A stretch of 64,000 nt of DNA from Microbispora bryophytorum (GCF_006874465.1 NZ_VIRL01000015.1:1-64000); one strand, 5' to 3'; numbered from the stretch's first letter, positions 1-8,905 are shown. Program-made: numbers and translations. Notes: generated by a model from the sequence alone, not told the origin.

Positions 1-1
1 G

Positions 2-451
2 GCGAACAGGAAGAAGGCCGTCGCCCGTGTCGCCCGCGCACACGCCAGGGTGACCGACGCGCGCCGGGACTTCGCGCACAAGCTCTCCACCCGGATTATC
101 CGCGACAACCAAGCGGTGATGGTGGAGGACTTGTCCGTGAAGGGCCTGGCCCGCACGAAGCTCGCCAAGTCCGTACACGACGCCGGATGGGGCCGGCTCA
201 CGGCGATGCTCGCCTACAAGGCCGCCCGGCACGGCCGGACCTTCGTGAAGGTGGATCGCTGGTTCCCCAGCTCGAAGCTCTGCTCGGCCTGCGGGACCGT
301 CGCCGAGTCGATGCCGCTGAACCTCCGGTCGTGGACCTGCCCGTGCGGGGCCGTCCACGACCGGGACGTCAACGCGGCGATCAACATCCTGGCCGCCGGA
401 CGGGCGGACAGGCTAAACGCCTGCGGAGGGACCGTGAGACCCGCCGCCTAG
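2..451 (+). CDS. tnpB: TnpB/OrfB-type IS200/IS605 transposon nuclease, C-terminal part (5' end outside window)
   Basis: The frame is open from base 2 and continues left out of the window, so only the last ~149 residues are present. Visible hallmarks are the RuvC-II glutamate region (MVEDLSVKGLA), a CxxC...CxC zinc ribbon (CSACG, then CPCG) and the RuvC-III aspartate in HDRDVNAAINI. These are the conserved C-terminal elements of TnpB RNA-guided nucleases of IS605-family elements. The RuvC-I aspartate must lie upstream, off the window. No tnpA is visible here. The gene is followed by a right-end hairpin. The coding sequence shows no frameshift in the visible part, so the protein may be intact. 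Confidence 0.92.
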   Translation, partial: ANRKKAVARVARAHARVTDARRDFAHKLSTRIIRDNQAVMVEDLSVKGLARTKLAKSVHDAGWGRLTAMLAYKAARHGRTFVKVDRWFPSSKLCSACGTVAESMPLNLRSWTCPCGAVHDRDVNAAINILAAGRADRLNACGGTVRPAA

Positions 452-550
452 CGGAGGGCAGGACCCGGTGAAACAGGAAGCCACAGAAGCGCCGCACGCG
501 CGGCCCAGGCTGAATCCCCAGCCTTCACTTCAGGCTGGGGAGCGCGTCAA
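452..550 (+). mobile_element. Right end of the IS200/IS605-type element, with terminal hairpin
   Basis: Downstream of tnpB is a perfect 9-bp hairpin, CCCCAGCCT (516-524) and AGGCTGGGG (532-540) with loop TCACTTC, followed by AGCGCGTCAA. This is the usual subterminal structure of actinobacterial IS605-family right ends, so I place the element end near base 550 (TCAA at 547-550). In active TnpB systems this region also forms the 3' end of the guide (omega/reRNA), with the guide read from flanking DNA beyond the end. The left end is outside the window. Confidence 0.75.
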
Positions 551-1224
551 ACCTGCTCTGCCCCGGGAATCGGAATCCGGCTGGGCGGGGTGACCGGCCG
601 GCCGTAGAGGATCGATGCCCAGGCGTTGGTGAGGACGTCGACGAGGACCTCCTCGTCGACGAACGGGGGGACACCGGCCGCGGCCAGATAGTAGAGCCGT
701 TCACCCATCCAGGTCAGCGACGCGGCGACCGCGCGCACGTCCATGTCCCCGAGCCGCCTGCGGACCTGCGGGTCGGACTCGATACGGGCCGCGGCGGCGT
801 CGGTGAACAGGTTCATCTGTTCCAGCCAGAGGGCTCGCAGCCCCTCGTCCGAGCCCTGGCTCTCCACGATCGCCATGAGGATGCCCGCGTTGTCGCGCCA
901 CAGCCGGGCGCCGTCCCGCACCCCCGCACGCAGCGCGGCGACGGGGTCCTGCGACCCGCCGATCCACGGGTCCGCGGCCTGCTGCCCCTGCGCGACGGCG
1001 TCGCGCACCAGCTCGCCGAGCACGGCCTGCTTGCTCGGGAAGTAGAAGTAGAAGCTCGCCCGGGAGACCTCCGCGGCGGTGAGGATGTCGGCGACGCTGA
1101 GGGCGTCGAAGCGGCGCTCCCGCAGCAGCTCGCGGGTCGCGGACAGGATCCGCTCCCGCAACCCGGTGGACGCCGGCTCCGCGGCCGATCTACGGGCCGG
1201 CTGCGCGCCGGGCTTCGAAGGCAT
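547..1224 (-). CDS. TetR/AcrR family transcriptional regulator
   Basis: A 225-residue TetR repressor. Residues ~20-68 form the helix-turn-helix domain (LRERILSATRELLRERRFDALSV... then SRASFYFYFPSK, the typical recognition helix), followed by an all-helical ligand domain. I start it at the ATG at 1224, preceded by GAGGGG on the coding strand, because upstream residues would run through the operator. It is divergent from the aldo/keto reductase gene, which it probably controls through the palindrome at 1276-1292. Its stop codon lies inside the right end of the IS element, so the natural C-terminus may have been altered by the insertion. Confidence 0.9.
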   Translation of the reverse strand: MPSKPGAQPARRSAAEPASTGLRERILSATRELLRERRFDALSVADILTAAEVSRASFYFYFPSKQAVLGELVRDAVAQGQQAADPWIGGSQDPVAALRAGVRDGARLWRDNAGILMAIVESQGSDEGLRALWLEQMNLFTDAAAARIESDPQVRRRLGDMDVRAVAASLTWMGERLYYLAAAGVPPFVDEEVLVDVLTNAWASILYGRPVTPPSRIPIPGAEQV

Positions 1225-1275
1225 GCCCCTCAGGATACCGACGTGCTGTACGGACGCCTTGTACATACATTGTGT

Positions 1276-1292
1276 CCATACATGATGTATGG
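1276..1292. promoter_or_regulatory. Perfect palindromic operator between tetR and the aldo/keto reductase gene
   Basis: CCATACAT-g-ATGTATGG is a perfect 8-bp inverted repeat with a 1-base centre. A third half-site (GTACATACAT, 1261-1270) lies just to its left, so TetR dimers could bind two overlapping sites. The palindrome ends 7 bases before the proposed ATG of the reductase and sits in the only gap between the two divergent genes, as expected for autoregulation plus control of the neighbour. Confidence 0.75.
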
Positions 1293-1299
1293 TGCTTCC

Positions 1300-2367
1300 A
1301 TGACACATTCTGCCATCGGCATGAGGTACCGCACCTTGGGCACGAGCGGTCTTCGGGTGCCCGAACTGATCCTGGGCGCGATGACCTTCGGAGAGCAGGG
1401 CGGGGTGGGCGCACCGCTAGCGGAGTGCCGGCGGATGCTCGACCTGTACGCCGAGGCCGGCGGCAACATGATCGACACGGCCGTCAACTACCGCGACGGA
1501 GCCAGCGAGGAGATCCTCGGCGAGCTGCTCGAGGGCAGGCGCGAGTCGTTCGTCCTCGGCACGAAGTACACCGTCTCCCGCGACCGCTCCGACCCGAACG
1601 CCGCGGGGAACCACAGGAAGAACCTCCGGGCCTCCCTGGAGACCAGCCTGCGCCGGCTGCGTACGGACTACCTCGACCTCTTCTGGGTGCACATGTGGGA
1701 CCGTGACACGCCCATCGAGGAGACCATGCGCGCGCTGGACGACGCCGTCCAGGCCGGCAAGGTGCTCTACGTGGGCATCTCCGACGCCCCCGCCTGGGTC
1801 GTGGCCCGCGCCAACACCCTCGCCGAGTGGCGCGGCTGGAGTCCCTTCATCGGCCTGCAGGTGCCGTACAGCCTGCTGCAACGGGACATCGAACGGGAAC
1901 TGCTCCCCATGGCCGAGTCCCTCGGGCTCGGCGTCACGGCGTGGAGCCCGCTCGGCGGCGGGGTGCTGTCCGGCAAGTACACGCTGCCCGGTGGACACAC
2001 CCGCCAGGACGGGGCCGCGCCCACGGGACGGCTGAAGGCCGAGTCGCTCTCGGCCCGCGACCACGCCGTCGCCCGGGCCGTGCAGGAGGCCGCCGACGAC
2101 CTCGGCGCGACCCCGGCACAGGTCGCGATCGCGTGGACGATGAGCCGCTCTCCCGCCGTCCATCCGATCGTCGGGGCGCGTTCCGCCGACCAGCTACGTG
2201 GCAATCTCGCCGCAGCCGGCCTCGCGCTCCCCCCTGAAGTGCGCACGCGCCTGGAAGATGCCACCGAGTTCACCCTCGGATTTCCCGGCGACTTCATCGC
2301 CCAGACCTCGCCGTGGGTGTTCGGCGCCGCGCTCGCCGACCCCTCTTCCGGCACATCCAGGCGATGA
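1300..2367 (+). CDS. Aldo/keto reductase
   Basis: A 355-residue AKR of the potassium-channel-beta/YajO-like type, predicted to be a cytosolic NADPH-dependent oxidoreductase for carbonyl substrates. The catalytic tetrad is visible: D59 and Y64 in IDTAVNYRDG, K89 in LGTKY, and H131 in FWVHMWD. The C-terminal NADPH site includes the GARSADQLRGNLAA segment. ATG 1300 gives MTHSAIGMRYRTLG; ATG 1321 (MRYRTLG) is a possible alternative, since most family members begin there. It is divergent from and probably repressed by the adjacent TetR protein. The natural substrate cannot be told from sequence. Confidence 0.9.
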   Translation: MTHSAIGMRYRTLGTSGLRVPELILGAMTFGEQGGVGAPLAECRRMLDLYAEAGGNMIDTAVNYRDGASEEILGELLEGRRESFVLGTKYTVSRDRSDPNAAGNHRKNLRASLETSLRRLRTDYLDLFWVHMWDRDTPIEETMRALDDAVQAGKVLYVGISDAPAWVVARANTLAEWRGWSPFIGLQVPYSLLQRDIERELLPMAESLGLGVTAWSPLGGGVLSGKYTLPGGHTRQDGAAPTGRLKAESLSARDHAVARAVQEAADDLGATPAQVAIAWTMSRSPAVHPIVGARSADQLRGNLAAAGLALPPEVRTRLEDATEFTLGFPGDFIAQTSPWVFGAALADPSSGTSRR

Positions 2368-2442
2368 GGGCCGCGTCAGCGCCTGCGGCCCACTCCGCCG
2401 AGGAACCGCCTGCTTCCCCGGCGCGATAACGACCGTTCCCTC

Positions 2443-3015
2443 CTACCGGTGGCGGAAGGCGGCGGCACCGGCGGCGGCGATCGCCACCGACAGGACCACG
2501 ACGACCGTGAGCGCCCCCAGAGGGTTGCGGTGCCGTACGGGCGCGATCGCGCGCATGGCCGGCACCCGGTAGACCGGTGACCTCGACGGCGACGGGGTGG
2601 GGCGCGGCGTCGGACGAGGGCGGGGGGACGGCACCGCGACGGGCGGCCGGGGCGCGGCCGCCGCCCGATGCGGGGAGTGCCGTGGCGCCGGTGCGGGCTT
2701 CTCGGGGGCCCGTGGCGGTGGCGGCGGCTCGGGGGAGGGCGCGGGGGGCGGTTCCGGAGGGGGCACGGCGGTCGGCGGCGTGCAGCCGGGTCTTCCGATG
2801 CCGATCTCGGCGTGCAGGTCGACGATCACGTCCACGTTGAGGCAGACGCCGACCCGCAGGCCCGGTACGCCCGGGTCGTCGGCCGTGAGGGACGCGCCCG
2901 CGTCGGCCCGCACCGGGGCGGGAGACGCGGCGGTCAGCGTGGCGCACGTCAGCGCGGCGCAGGCGGAAGCGGCCGCGACCGCGACGGCCGCGCGCGGGCC
3001 CGCCGTCCTGCCCAT
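2443..3015 (-). CDS. Proline-rich secreted, membrane-anchored protein of unknown function
   Basis: 190 residues. The layout is an N-terminal signal peptide (alanine-rich segment ending near ASPAPVRA), a short globular part with two cysteines (GVCLNVDV and GRPGCTPP), a long Pro/Ala/Arg linker (about residues 80-150), a hydrophobic helix (LTVVVVLSVAIAAAGAAAF) and a basic tail (RHR). This looks like a wall-spanning surface protein anchored by its C-terminus; the tail resembles a sortase-type hydrophobic segment plus charged end, but no LPxTG motif is seen. Its ATG is 1 base after the stop of the DUF4239-like gene, so the two are co-translated. Confidence 0.7.
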   Translation of the reverse strand: MGRTAGPRAAVAVAAASACAALTCATLTAASPAPVRADAGASLTADDPGVPGLRVGVCLNVDVIVDLHAEIGIGRPGCTPPTAVPPPEPPPAPSPEPPPPPRAPEKPAPAPRHSPHRAAAAPRPPVAVPSPRPRPTPRPTPSPSRSPVYRVPAMRAIAPVRHRNPLGALTVVVVLSVAIAAAGAAAFRHR

Positions 3016-3016
3016 G

Positions 3017-3784
3017 TCAGTGGCCCTCGGGGATCCGCTGGAACTCGTGCAGGGCGCTCACGAACGCGTCGGGCTTCACCGCCAGGCCTCCGCTGAAGGG
3101 GTGGGAGATGTTCCAGGCGAGATAGACGCCGACGCCGAGCAGGACGGCCATCGCCGTCACCGGCACGAGCGTGAGCCCCCGGGGGCGGGCCCCGGCCAGG
3201 AACGGGAAGACGACGACGAGGACGCCCGTGAGGACCGTCAGCAACATGACGCCGGGAGGCAGCGCGGTGCCCACATCGGCGGCGCGCTGCCGACGGGCGG
3301 CGGACAGGTCCCCCATCCGCTCCAGCACCGTGTCCCTGGCGTCGCGCGCCTCGTCGGTCGTGATCGGCAGTTCGGTCACGCGGGCGCGCAGCGACTCCAG
3401 TCGCGCCGTCCCCTCGGTGCCGAGGTGTCCTGCCGCCATCTGCGGCCATTCGTCCTCGAGGACGTATCTCGCGTACTCGCGCAGTCCCTCGCGCACCTGG
3501 GCGGCGTCGGGGGCGGGGAGCGGCGCGGCGGCCCAGTAGGCCTCCACCAGCGCCTGGGTCTCCGCGTAGGTGTTCTGCCGCGCCGAGTCGGCCGAGGTCC
3601 ACGGCACGACGATCGCGATGGCGAACACGAGCAGGAACAGCGAGGAGAGCATCGAGCCGGCGTGACCGGCGGACGCGCCGCCGGGATCGCGATCGTCGGT
3701 GCCCCGGCCCAGCACGCGGAACAGAAGGGCCGCCACGGCCACCAGCCCGACGGCCGCCGCGACCGCGAGTACGCCTATGAGCAT
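3017..3784 (-). CDS. DUF4239 (bestrophin-like) integral membrane protein
   Basis: 255 residues with two N-terminal transmembrane helices (MLIGVLAVAAAVGLVAVAAL and MLSSLFLLVFAIAIVVPW), a soluble helical stretch of ~110 residues (including YAETQALVEAYW), and two more helices (MLLTVLTGVLVVVFPFL and VTAMAVLLGVGVYLAW). This 2+2 arrangement with ARQNTYAET...YW is typical of the DUF4239 family found across actinomycetes, whose function is not settled. ATG 3784 has GGAG upstream on the coding strand. It is the first gene of a two-gene unit with the proline-rich protein. Confidence 0.82.
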   Translation of the reverse strand: MLIGVLAVAAAVGLVAVAALLFRVLGRGTDDRDPGGASAGHAGSMLSSLFLLVFAIAIVVPWTSADSARQNTYAETQALVEAYWAAAPLPAPDAAQVREGLREYARYVLEDEWPQMAAGHLGTEGTARLESLRARVTELPITTDEARDARDTVLERMGDLSAARRQRAADVGTALPPGVMLLTVLTGVLVVVFPFLAGARPRGLTLVPVTAMAVLLGVGVYLAWNISHPFSGGLAVKPDAFVSALHEFQRIPEGH

Positions 3785-3932
3785 GTCATCTCCACAGACA
3801 CTTTGCTGATTACAAGTAGTGACATGACTATCACATGAAGTAACCATTGACCAGCGAGGACGGGCAAGTGACGGCGCGGCCTGCCCCGGCGGCCGGGACC
3901 TGTCATGGCAGGATCGGCGCGGAGGTGAGCGC

Positions 3933-4595
3933 ATGCGCGTAGTGATCGCGGGCGGGCACGGGAAGATCGCCCTTCGGCTGGCACGTCTGATGAGCGGGCG
4001 GGGCGACGCGCCGGTGGGGCTGATCCGCAACCCGGATCAGATCGCGGACGTGGAGGCGGCCGGCGCCGAGGCGGTGCTGTGCGACCTGGAGCGGACCACG
4101 CCGCAGAAGGTGGCCGAGATCCTCCGGGGAGCCGGAGCCGTCGTCTTCGCCGCCGGGGCGGGACCGGGCAGCGGCGCCGCGCGCAAGTTCACGGTGGACG
4201 AGGGCGCCTCGGTGCTGCTCGCCGACGCGGCCGAACGGGCCGGCGTGGCCCGCTTCGTCCAGATCTCCTCGATGGGCGCGGGATCGCCGCCCGCGCCGGG
4301 CAGCGACGAGGTCTGGGCGGCCTACATCACCGCGAAGACGGCCGCGGAGGAGGACCTGCGCGCCCGCCCGCTCGACTGGACGATCCTGCGGCCGGGGCGG
4401 CTCACCGACGGGCCGGGGACCGGCCTGGTGACACTGGCCGATCCGTCGCTTCCCTCCGGGGCGGTGCCGCGCGACGACGTCGCCGCCGTGATCGCCGCGC
4501 TGATCGACGCCCCGGAGACGCGGCATCGCGTCCTCGAACTCATCGGCGGGGGCGTGCCCGTCGACGAGGCCGTGCGCCTCGTGCTGATGCGGTGA
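3933..4595 (+). CDS. NAD(P)-binding atypical SDR (NmrA/YwnB-like) protein
   Basis: 220 residues. An N-terminal Rossmann motif (MRVVIAGGHGKIALRLA), the central FVQISSMGA strand and the DWTILRPGRLTDGPG segment place it among atypical short-chain dehydrogenases of the NAD(P)H-binding type. The canonical YxxxK is represented only by YITAKTAAE. A strong ribosome site (GGAGGTGAG, 3919-3927) precedes the ATG. Members act as nucleotide-sugar/flavin-type reductases or redox sensors; the role here is unknown. It stands alone between a divergent and a downstream secreted gene. Confidence 0.85.
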   Translation: MRVVIAGGHGKIALRLARLMSGRGDAPVGLIRNPDQIADVEAAGAEAVLCDLERTTPQKVAEILRGAGAVVFAAGAGPGSGAARKFTVDEGASVLLADAAERAGVARFVQISSMGAGSPPAPGSDEVWAAYITAKTAAEEDLRARPLDWTILRPGRLTDGPGTGLVTLADPSLPSGAVPRDDVAAVIAALIDAPETRHRVLELIGGGVPVDEAVRLVLMR

Positions 4596-4818
4596 CCGAC
4601 CGGACCTCGCCGGTACCGTTACCCATGTTGCCTCAGATGGCAAGGGGCCTTAAATACCCAATCGAGCACTAAGTTATACCGTTACGGAAAAATCCCATAT
4701 GTGGGGCGTTCATGCGCCTTGACGCCGTTTTCGGGGTGCCAAAGACTTCCCTCGAACTCGCGTGATCACTCCGGGCCGGCCCCCCTTCCCGGAAGGCACG
4801 CCAGATGGAGGAAACTCG
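4596..4818 (+). promoter_or_regulatory. AT-richer leader/promoter region of the carboxypeptidase gene
   Basis: The 223-base gap contains a notable AT-rich stretch (about 4650-4700, including TTAAATACCC and AAGTTATACCGTTACGG), unusual in this window, and ends with a GGAGGA ribosome site (4807-4812) six bases before ATG 4819. No terminator-like hairpin is obvious. I infer the carboxypeptidase promoter lies here; exact -10/-35 elements cannot be assigned with confidence. Confidence 0.4.
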
Positions 4819-7554
4819 ATGAGTAGCTCTCCCCGGCGAGCGCGGCGCTACGCCGCCGCGCTGGCACTCCCCCTGGCGATCGCCCTGAACGCCCTTCCGG
4901 CGTTCGCCGATCCCTCTCCCGCTCCGGTCCCGCCCGACCGCGCGTCCAGCACCGCGCAGAACGGCGTCGCGCTGATGCGCGTCGTCGTCGCCGACCAGTC
5001 GGCCGTGGACAGGCTGATCGCCCTGGGCGTCGACCTCGCCGAATACAGCAAGCCGGTCGACGGCGGCATCGAAGTGCACGCCGTGCTCAGTCCCGAAGAG
5101 GCGCGGAATCTGCGCGACCGTGGCTTCGACGTCCGCGACGCCATCTCCGACCAGAGCGACTACGCCGCGAACCTCACCGAACGCCGGCAGGCCCTCGCCG
5201 CCGCGTCGGCCGACGCGGCGGAGACCGACACGCTGACCCCGCTGCGCGCCGAGTGGTTCACCAGCCTCGACAACCAGCGTTTCCTGTCGGTGGAGGTGAA
5301 GACGAGCGCGACCGACGCCCAGACGGTGCTCACCGCCACCTGGGACAGCGGCCCCGGCACGGCCCCCGACTCCGGCGGCTCGACGACGATGTCCCGCTTC
5401 ACCGACGCGGGGCAGTACATGTACCACCGGTTCAACTCGCCGCTGCCGATCACGGAGGCCCCCGCCCAGGTCACGATCACCAGCAGCCGGGGCGGCTCGA
5501 TCACCGTGCCGGTGACCAAGTGGCTGGGCGAGCCGCGCAAGGCGCCGAGCAAGCACTACGTGCAGGACTTCGTCGACCACTACATGGACCCCACCGAGGT
5601 CACGAACCGGATCGTGTGGCTGTCCAAGCAGTTCCCGGAGATCTCGGAGGTCGTCGACCTCCCGTACAAGACGAACGGCTACCGCCGCCAGGCGCAGGCG
5701 CAGTTCGGCGCGGGCTCGGGAAGCGCGCTGGCGAGCACGTTCTACGTGACGTCCAAGGCGTACGGCAGCGAGGGCGGCAACGACGTCAGCGTCGCGCTGG
5801 TGAACCCCGGGACCGCCTCGGCCCCGCTTTCCGTCGCCGTCAACGGCAAGGACGTCGTGGTCAACCTGGCCACGGACGCCTCCGGCGCGGTCAGCAGCAC
5901 GGCCGCCCAGGTCGTGGGCGCCGTCAACGGCGACTCGGCGGCGTCGACGCTGCTGACCGCCGACCTCTACCGGACCGGCAACGGCTCCGGTGTGGTGACC
6001 GCGGCTCCGGCGACGAAGCTGACCGACAACCTGAAGGCGCCCGCAAGCATCTCGCGTCAGCCGTTCCAGATGAAGGCGCTGCGCATCGGCAAGAGCCGGG
6101 ACGGCTCGAAGACCGGGGTGTTCCTCTACTGCCAGGAGCACGCCCGTGAGTGGGTGACCCCGCTCACCTGTGTGGAGACCGCCGAGCGGCTGCTGCGCAA
6201 CTACGCGCTCGACGCGGACACCAGGAAACTGGTGAACAACCTCGACATCTTCATCGTGCCGACGATCAACCCCGACGGCGCCCACTACTCGATGTACGAC
6301 TACAACATGCAGCGCAAGAACATGGTCAACTACTGCGCCGCCGACGGGTCGGACCCGGCGCGCCGCAACTCCTGGGGCGTCGACCTCAACCGCAACTTCT
6401 CGGTGGGCAGCGTCTTCGACGGATTCAACGGCGGCTCGACCACCTGCACCGGCGAGACCTTCTCCGGCCCGGCGGAGCTGTCGGAGCCGGAGACGCGCAA
6501 CGAGGTGTGGCTCACGGAGAAGTTCCCGAACATCAAGTTCGCGATGAACACCCACTCCTACGGCGGCTACTTCATGTGGCCTCCGGGGGCGTACAAGACC
6601 GCCGGTCGGGAGACGCTGCCGCGCCCCGATCTGGGCACGGAGGAGTACTTCTGGAACGCCTCCACCCACATCCTGTCCGCCGTCCAGGGCTGGCGCGGCA
6701 CGGCGATCTGGCCGGGGCGCACCGGCCCGGTGATCGACGTGCTCTACTCGGCGGCCGGCAACAGCGCCGACGAGTTCTGGTACAACAAGGGCATCATCGG
6801 CTGGGACTTCGAGGTCGGCGCCGACGTCTACGACCCGGCGACCAAGAGGTACAACGCGGTCGGCTTCCAGCCTCCGTTCGAGGAGGGCCACGAGGAGGCG
6901 ATGGAGTTCTCCAACGGCCAGATCGGCATCCTTGAGGTCGCCCAGATGTACCAGAAGGACAAGCAGAAGCCCGAGTCGAAGCTCGTGGTGACCGACAGGG
7001 CCGACACCTCGGCGACGTTCACCTTCACGGTGGACGAGCCGGCGAACGTCTACTACACCCTCGACGGCAGCCGGCCGAACCTGAGCTCGCCCAAGCTGAC
7101 CTCCGCGGGCATGCGCGAGGGCGCCGCGAAGATCTCGATCGACAAGACCACCGAGGTGCACTGGTTCGCCATGGACCTCGCGGGCAACGTCGAGAAGAAC
7201 TACAAGCCGAACGGCAACGGCAAGAACTACAACACGGAGACCGTCACGGTCGAGACGGCTCCGGCGCTCGCGCTGACCGCGACCGCCTCGTCCCGCTGCA
7301 TCGGCACCTCGGCGTACGTCGCGGTGACGGCCGTCAACGGATCGGACGCACCCGCCACGGTGACGCTGACGACCCCGTACGGCAACAAGACGGTGGCCGA
7401 CGTGGCTCCGGGCAAGCAGGCCTACCAGTCCTTCAACACCCGGGCCGAGCAGCTCGACGCGGGCACGGTGACCGTCACCGGCACCGCGACGGTCAACGGC
7501 AAGCAGGTCACCTCGTCCTACGACGCGCCCTACACGGCGACCGGCTGCCGCTGA
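4819..7554 (+). CDS. Secreted M14-family zinc carboxypeptidase
   Basis: 911 residues. It has a twin-Arg-like/basic start and hydrophobic signal peptide (ending near LPAFADPSP), a propeptide-like N-terminal region, then the M14 catalytic domain. Zinc ligands are H441 and E444 (QEHAREW) and H579 (NTHSYGG); substrate binding is DLNRNF; the general base is E665 (DFEVGAD). The C-terminus has a chitobiase-like/Fn3-type segment (YYTLDGSRPNLS) followed by a beta-sandwich with a disulfide-compatible Cys pair. A large insert before the HxxE motif resembles the LTADLYRTG region of related actinomycete peptidases. It should be an extracellular exopeptidase used for protein nutrition. The ATG is set by GGAGGA at 4807. 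Confidence 0.93.
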   Translation: MSSSPRRARRYAAALALPLAIALNALPAFADPSPAPVPPDRASSTAQNGVALMRVVVADQSAVDRLIALGVDLAEYSKPVDGGIEVHAVLSPEEARNLRDRGFDVRDAISDQSDYAANLTERRQALAAASADAAETDTLTPLRAEWFTSLDNQRFLSVEVKTSATDAQTVLTATWDSGPGTAPDSGGSTTMSRFTDAGQYMYHRFNSPLPITEAPAQVTITSSRGGSITVPVTKWLGEPRKAPSKHYVQDFVDHYMDPTEVTNRIVWLSKQFPEISEVVDLPYKTNGYRRQAQAQFGAGSGSALASTFYVTSKAYGSEGGNDVSVALVNPGTASAPLSVAVNGKDVVVNLATDASGAVSSTAAQVVGAVNGDSAASTLLTADLYRTGNGSGVVTAAPATKLTDNLKAPASISRQPFQMKALRIGKSRDGSKTGVFLYCQEHAREWVTPLTCVETAERLLRNYALDADTRKLVNNLDIFIVPTINPDGAHYSMYDYNMQRKNMVNYCAADGSDPARRNSWGVDLNRNFSVGSVFDGFNGGSTTCTGETFSGPAELSEPETRNEVWLTEKFPNIKFAMNTHSYGGYFMWPPGAYKTAGRETLPRPDLGTEEYFWNASTHILSAVQGWRGTAIWPGRTGPVIDVLYSAAGNSADEFWYNKGIIGWDFEVGADVYDPATKRYNAVGFQPPFEEGHEEAMEFSNGQIGILEVAQMYQKDKQKPESKLVVTDRADTSATFTFTVDEPANVYYTLDGSRPNLSSPKLTSAGMREGAAKISIDKTTEVHWFAMDLAGNVEKNYKPNGNGKNYNTETVTVETAPALALTATASSRCIGTSAYVAVTAVNGSDAPATVTLTTPYGNKTVADVAPGKQAYQSFNTRAEQLDAGTVTVTGTATVNGKQVTSSYDAPYTATGCR

Positions 7555-7590
7555 ACCGCCCAGGAGCGTCAGCCACGACTCAGCACAACC

Positions 7591-7620
7591 CGGGGCCGGC
7601 CGACAAGCCGGCCGGCCCCG
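7591..7620 (+). terminator. Strong hairpin terminator after the carboxypeptidase
   Basis: A perfect 12-bp stem CGGGGCCGGCCG / CGGCCGGCCCCG (7591-7602 and 7609-7620) with a 6-base loop, 36 bases after the stop. There is no U-tract (a run of C follows), which is common for actinomycete terminators. Confidence 0.8.
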
Positions 7621-7647
7621 CCCCCCCATATATGGAGCGATGACCAC

Positions 7648-8280
7648 ATGAGAATCACCAGGACCACGCAGGTGCTCGCCGCGTCGGTGCTCGGCCTCGC
7701 CCTCGCCGGCCTGGCCACCCCCGCACTGGCCGACGACCCCGGCAGCGGCAGCGGCATCGACGTGTCGGTGACGATCGAGCCCACCACCACCCCCGGCCAG
7801 ATCTCCATGACCGTCGCCGACAACGACGGCGTGTCCCTGCAGGAGAACGGCTCCGACGCCACCGCCCGCCAGTTCGTCGGCACCCTCCCGACGGTCACGG
7901 TCACCGACACCCGCCGGCCCGAAGACATCCCCGCCGGGGAGTTCTGGGCCGTCGTCGGCCAGTCCAGCCAGTTCGTCGCGGCCGACGACCCGGCCAAGAC
8001 CATCGGCCCGGAGTACCTGGGCTGGAAGCCGCGCCTGCTCAGCGAGTCCACCACCGGCGCGGTGGCGGCCGGTGAGCCGGTCTCCAGCGTCATCGGCGAC
8101 GGCACCGGAGCCCCCGAGGTGGGTCTGGAGAGCCAGGAGCTGCTGGTCTCCACCGCCAACTCCGCCGACGAGATCGGCACCTCCCAGGTCAACGCCGACC
8201 TCGCCCTGCGCACCTCCACCGACGTCGCCGCCGGTGAATACCACTCCACCCTGACCCTGTCCCTGTTCAACCAGTCCTGA
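7648..8280 (+). CDS. Secreted beta-rich protein of unknown function (WxL-like architecture)
   Basis: 210 residues with a clear signal peptide (MRITRTTQVLAASVLGLALA...ALADDP). The mature part is a Thr/Ser/Asp-rich beta-sandwich ending in ADLALRTSTDVAAGEYHSTLTLSLF, the kind of closing strand seen in WxL-type and related actinomycete surface proteins. A tryptophan occurs as GEFWAVVGQSS. No catalytic motif is visible. GGAG at 7634 sets the ATG. It lies between two strong terminators, so it forms a single-gene transcript. The WxL comparison is by pattern only. Confidence 0.7.
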   Translation: MRITRTTQVLAASVLGLALAGLATPALADDPGSGSGIDVSVTIEPTTTPGQISMTVADNDGVSLQENGSDATARQFVGTLPTVTVTDTRRPEDIPAGEFWAVVGQSSQFVAADDPAKTIGPEYLGWKPRLLSESTTGAVAAGEPVSSVIGDGTGAPEVGLESQELLVSTANSADEIGTSQVNADLALRTSTDVAAGEYHSTLTLSLFNQS

Positions 8281-8310
8281 ACCGGAGGCGGGTGACAACC
8301 GCCCCCTGTG

Positions 8311-8353
8311 GACGTCCGCACCGTGGGCGAGTCCGGCCCACGGTGCGGACGTC
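8311..8353 (+). terminator. Perfect 18-bp hairpin terminator
   Basis: GACGTCCGCACCGTGGGC (8311-8328) and GCCCACGGTGCGGACGTC (8336-8353) form an uninterrupted 18-bp stem with a 7-base loop, 30 bases after the stop of the secreted protein gene. Confidence 0.85.
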
Positions 8354-8560
8354 TGTGATGAGACCGTTCCCGGGGCGCCCTCGCCCTCCTCGCCGTCCTT
8401 CCCACTGTCGGTGCGACCGCGTTCGCCCGCCGAACCCGCCCTGTTCGGGGCGAGGTGACACAGGGTTAGGAAATCCTGACTTAGCGGAATGTTGACCGGG
8501 CGGTCAATCAGGCAGACCGTCGGGTCAACAGGTCACCTCTCCCCCCGTACGGAGGCACGG

Positions 8561-8905
8561 ATGGATCTCACGAGATCGTTGTCCGACATCGTCGCCCTCG
8601 TCGCCGGGCTGGTCGCGGTGCTCGCGCCGTTCTTCTGGGCCGACGCCCAGGCCGCCGCGCAGCCGCTGCTCATCCTCGGCGCTCTGCTCGTCGTCTCCGC
8701 CCTGTGGTCCATCCTGGGCGCGGGCGGCGCCGGCTCCTGGGTGACCGCGGCGTTCGGCGCACTGCTGTTCGTCTCCCCCTGGGCGTTCGGCTTCGACGGC
8801 GACGCCGCCTCGGCGTGGACCGCCTGGATCACCGGCGCGGTCACCGTCGTCGTCGGCCTGCTCACCGTCCTGCAGGTGCGCGGCCGCACGACCGCGGCCG
8901 CCTGA
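8561..8905 (+). CDS. SPW-repeat integral membrane protein
   Basis: 114 residues with four hydrophobic helices. The sequence FVSPWAFGF carries the SPW signature; the first repeat has the diverged LAPFFWAD. The pattern matches small SPW/VIT-associated membrane proteins of unknown function. ATG 8561 is chosen because GGAGG (8551-8555) lies at ideal spacing; an earlier in-frame ATG at 8489 has no ribosome site. A strong hairpin follows the gene. Confidence 0.8.
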   Translation: MDLTRSLSDIVALVAGLVAVLAPFFWADAQAAAQPLLILGALLVVSALWSILGAGGAGSWVTAAFGALLFVSPWAFGFDGDAASAWTAWITGAVTVVVGLLTVLQVRGRTTAAA

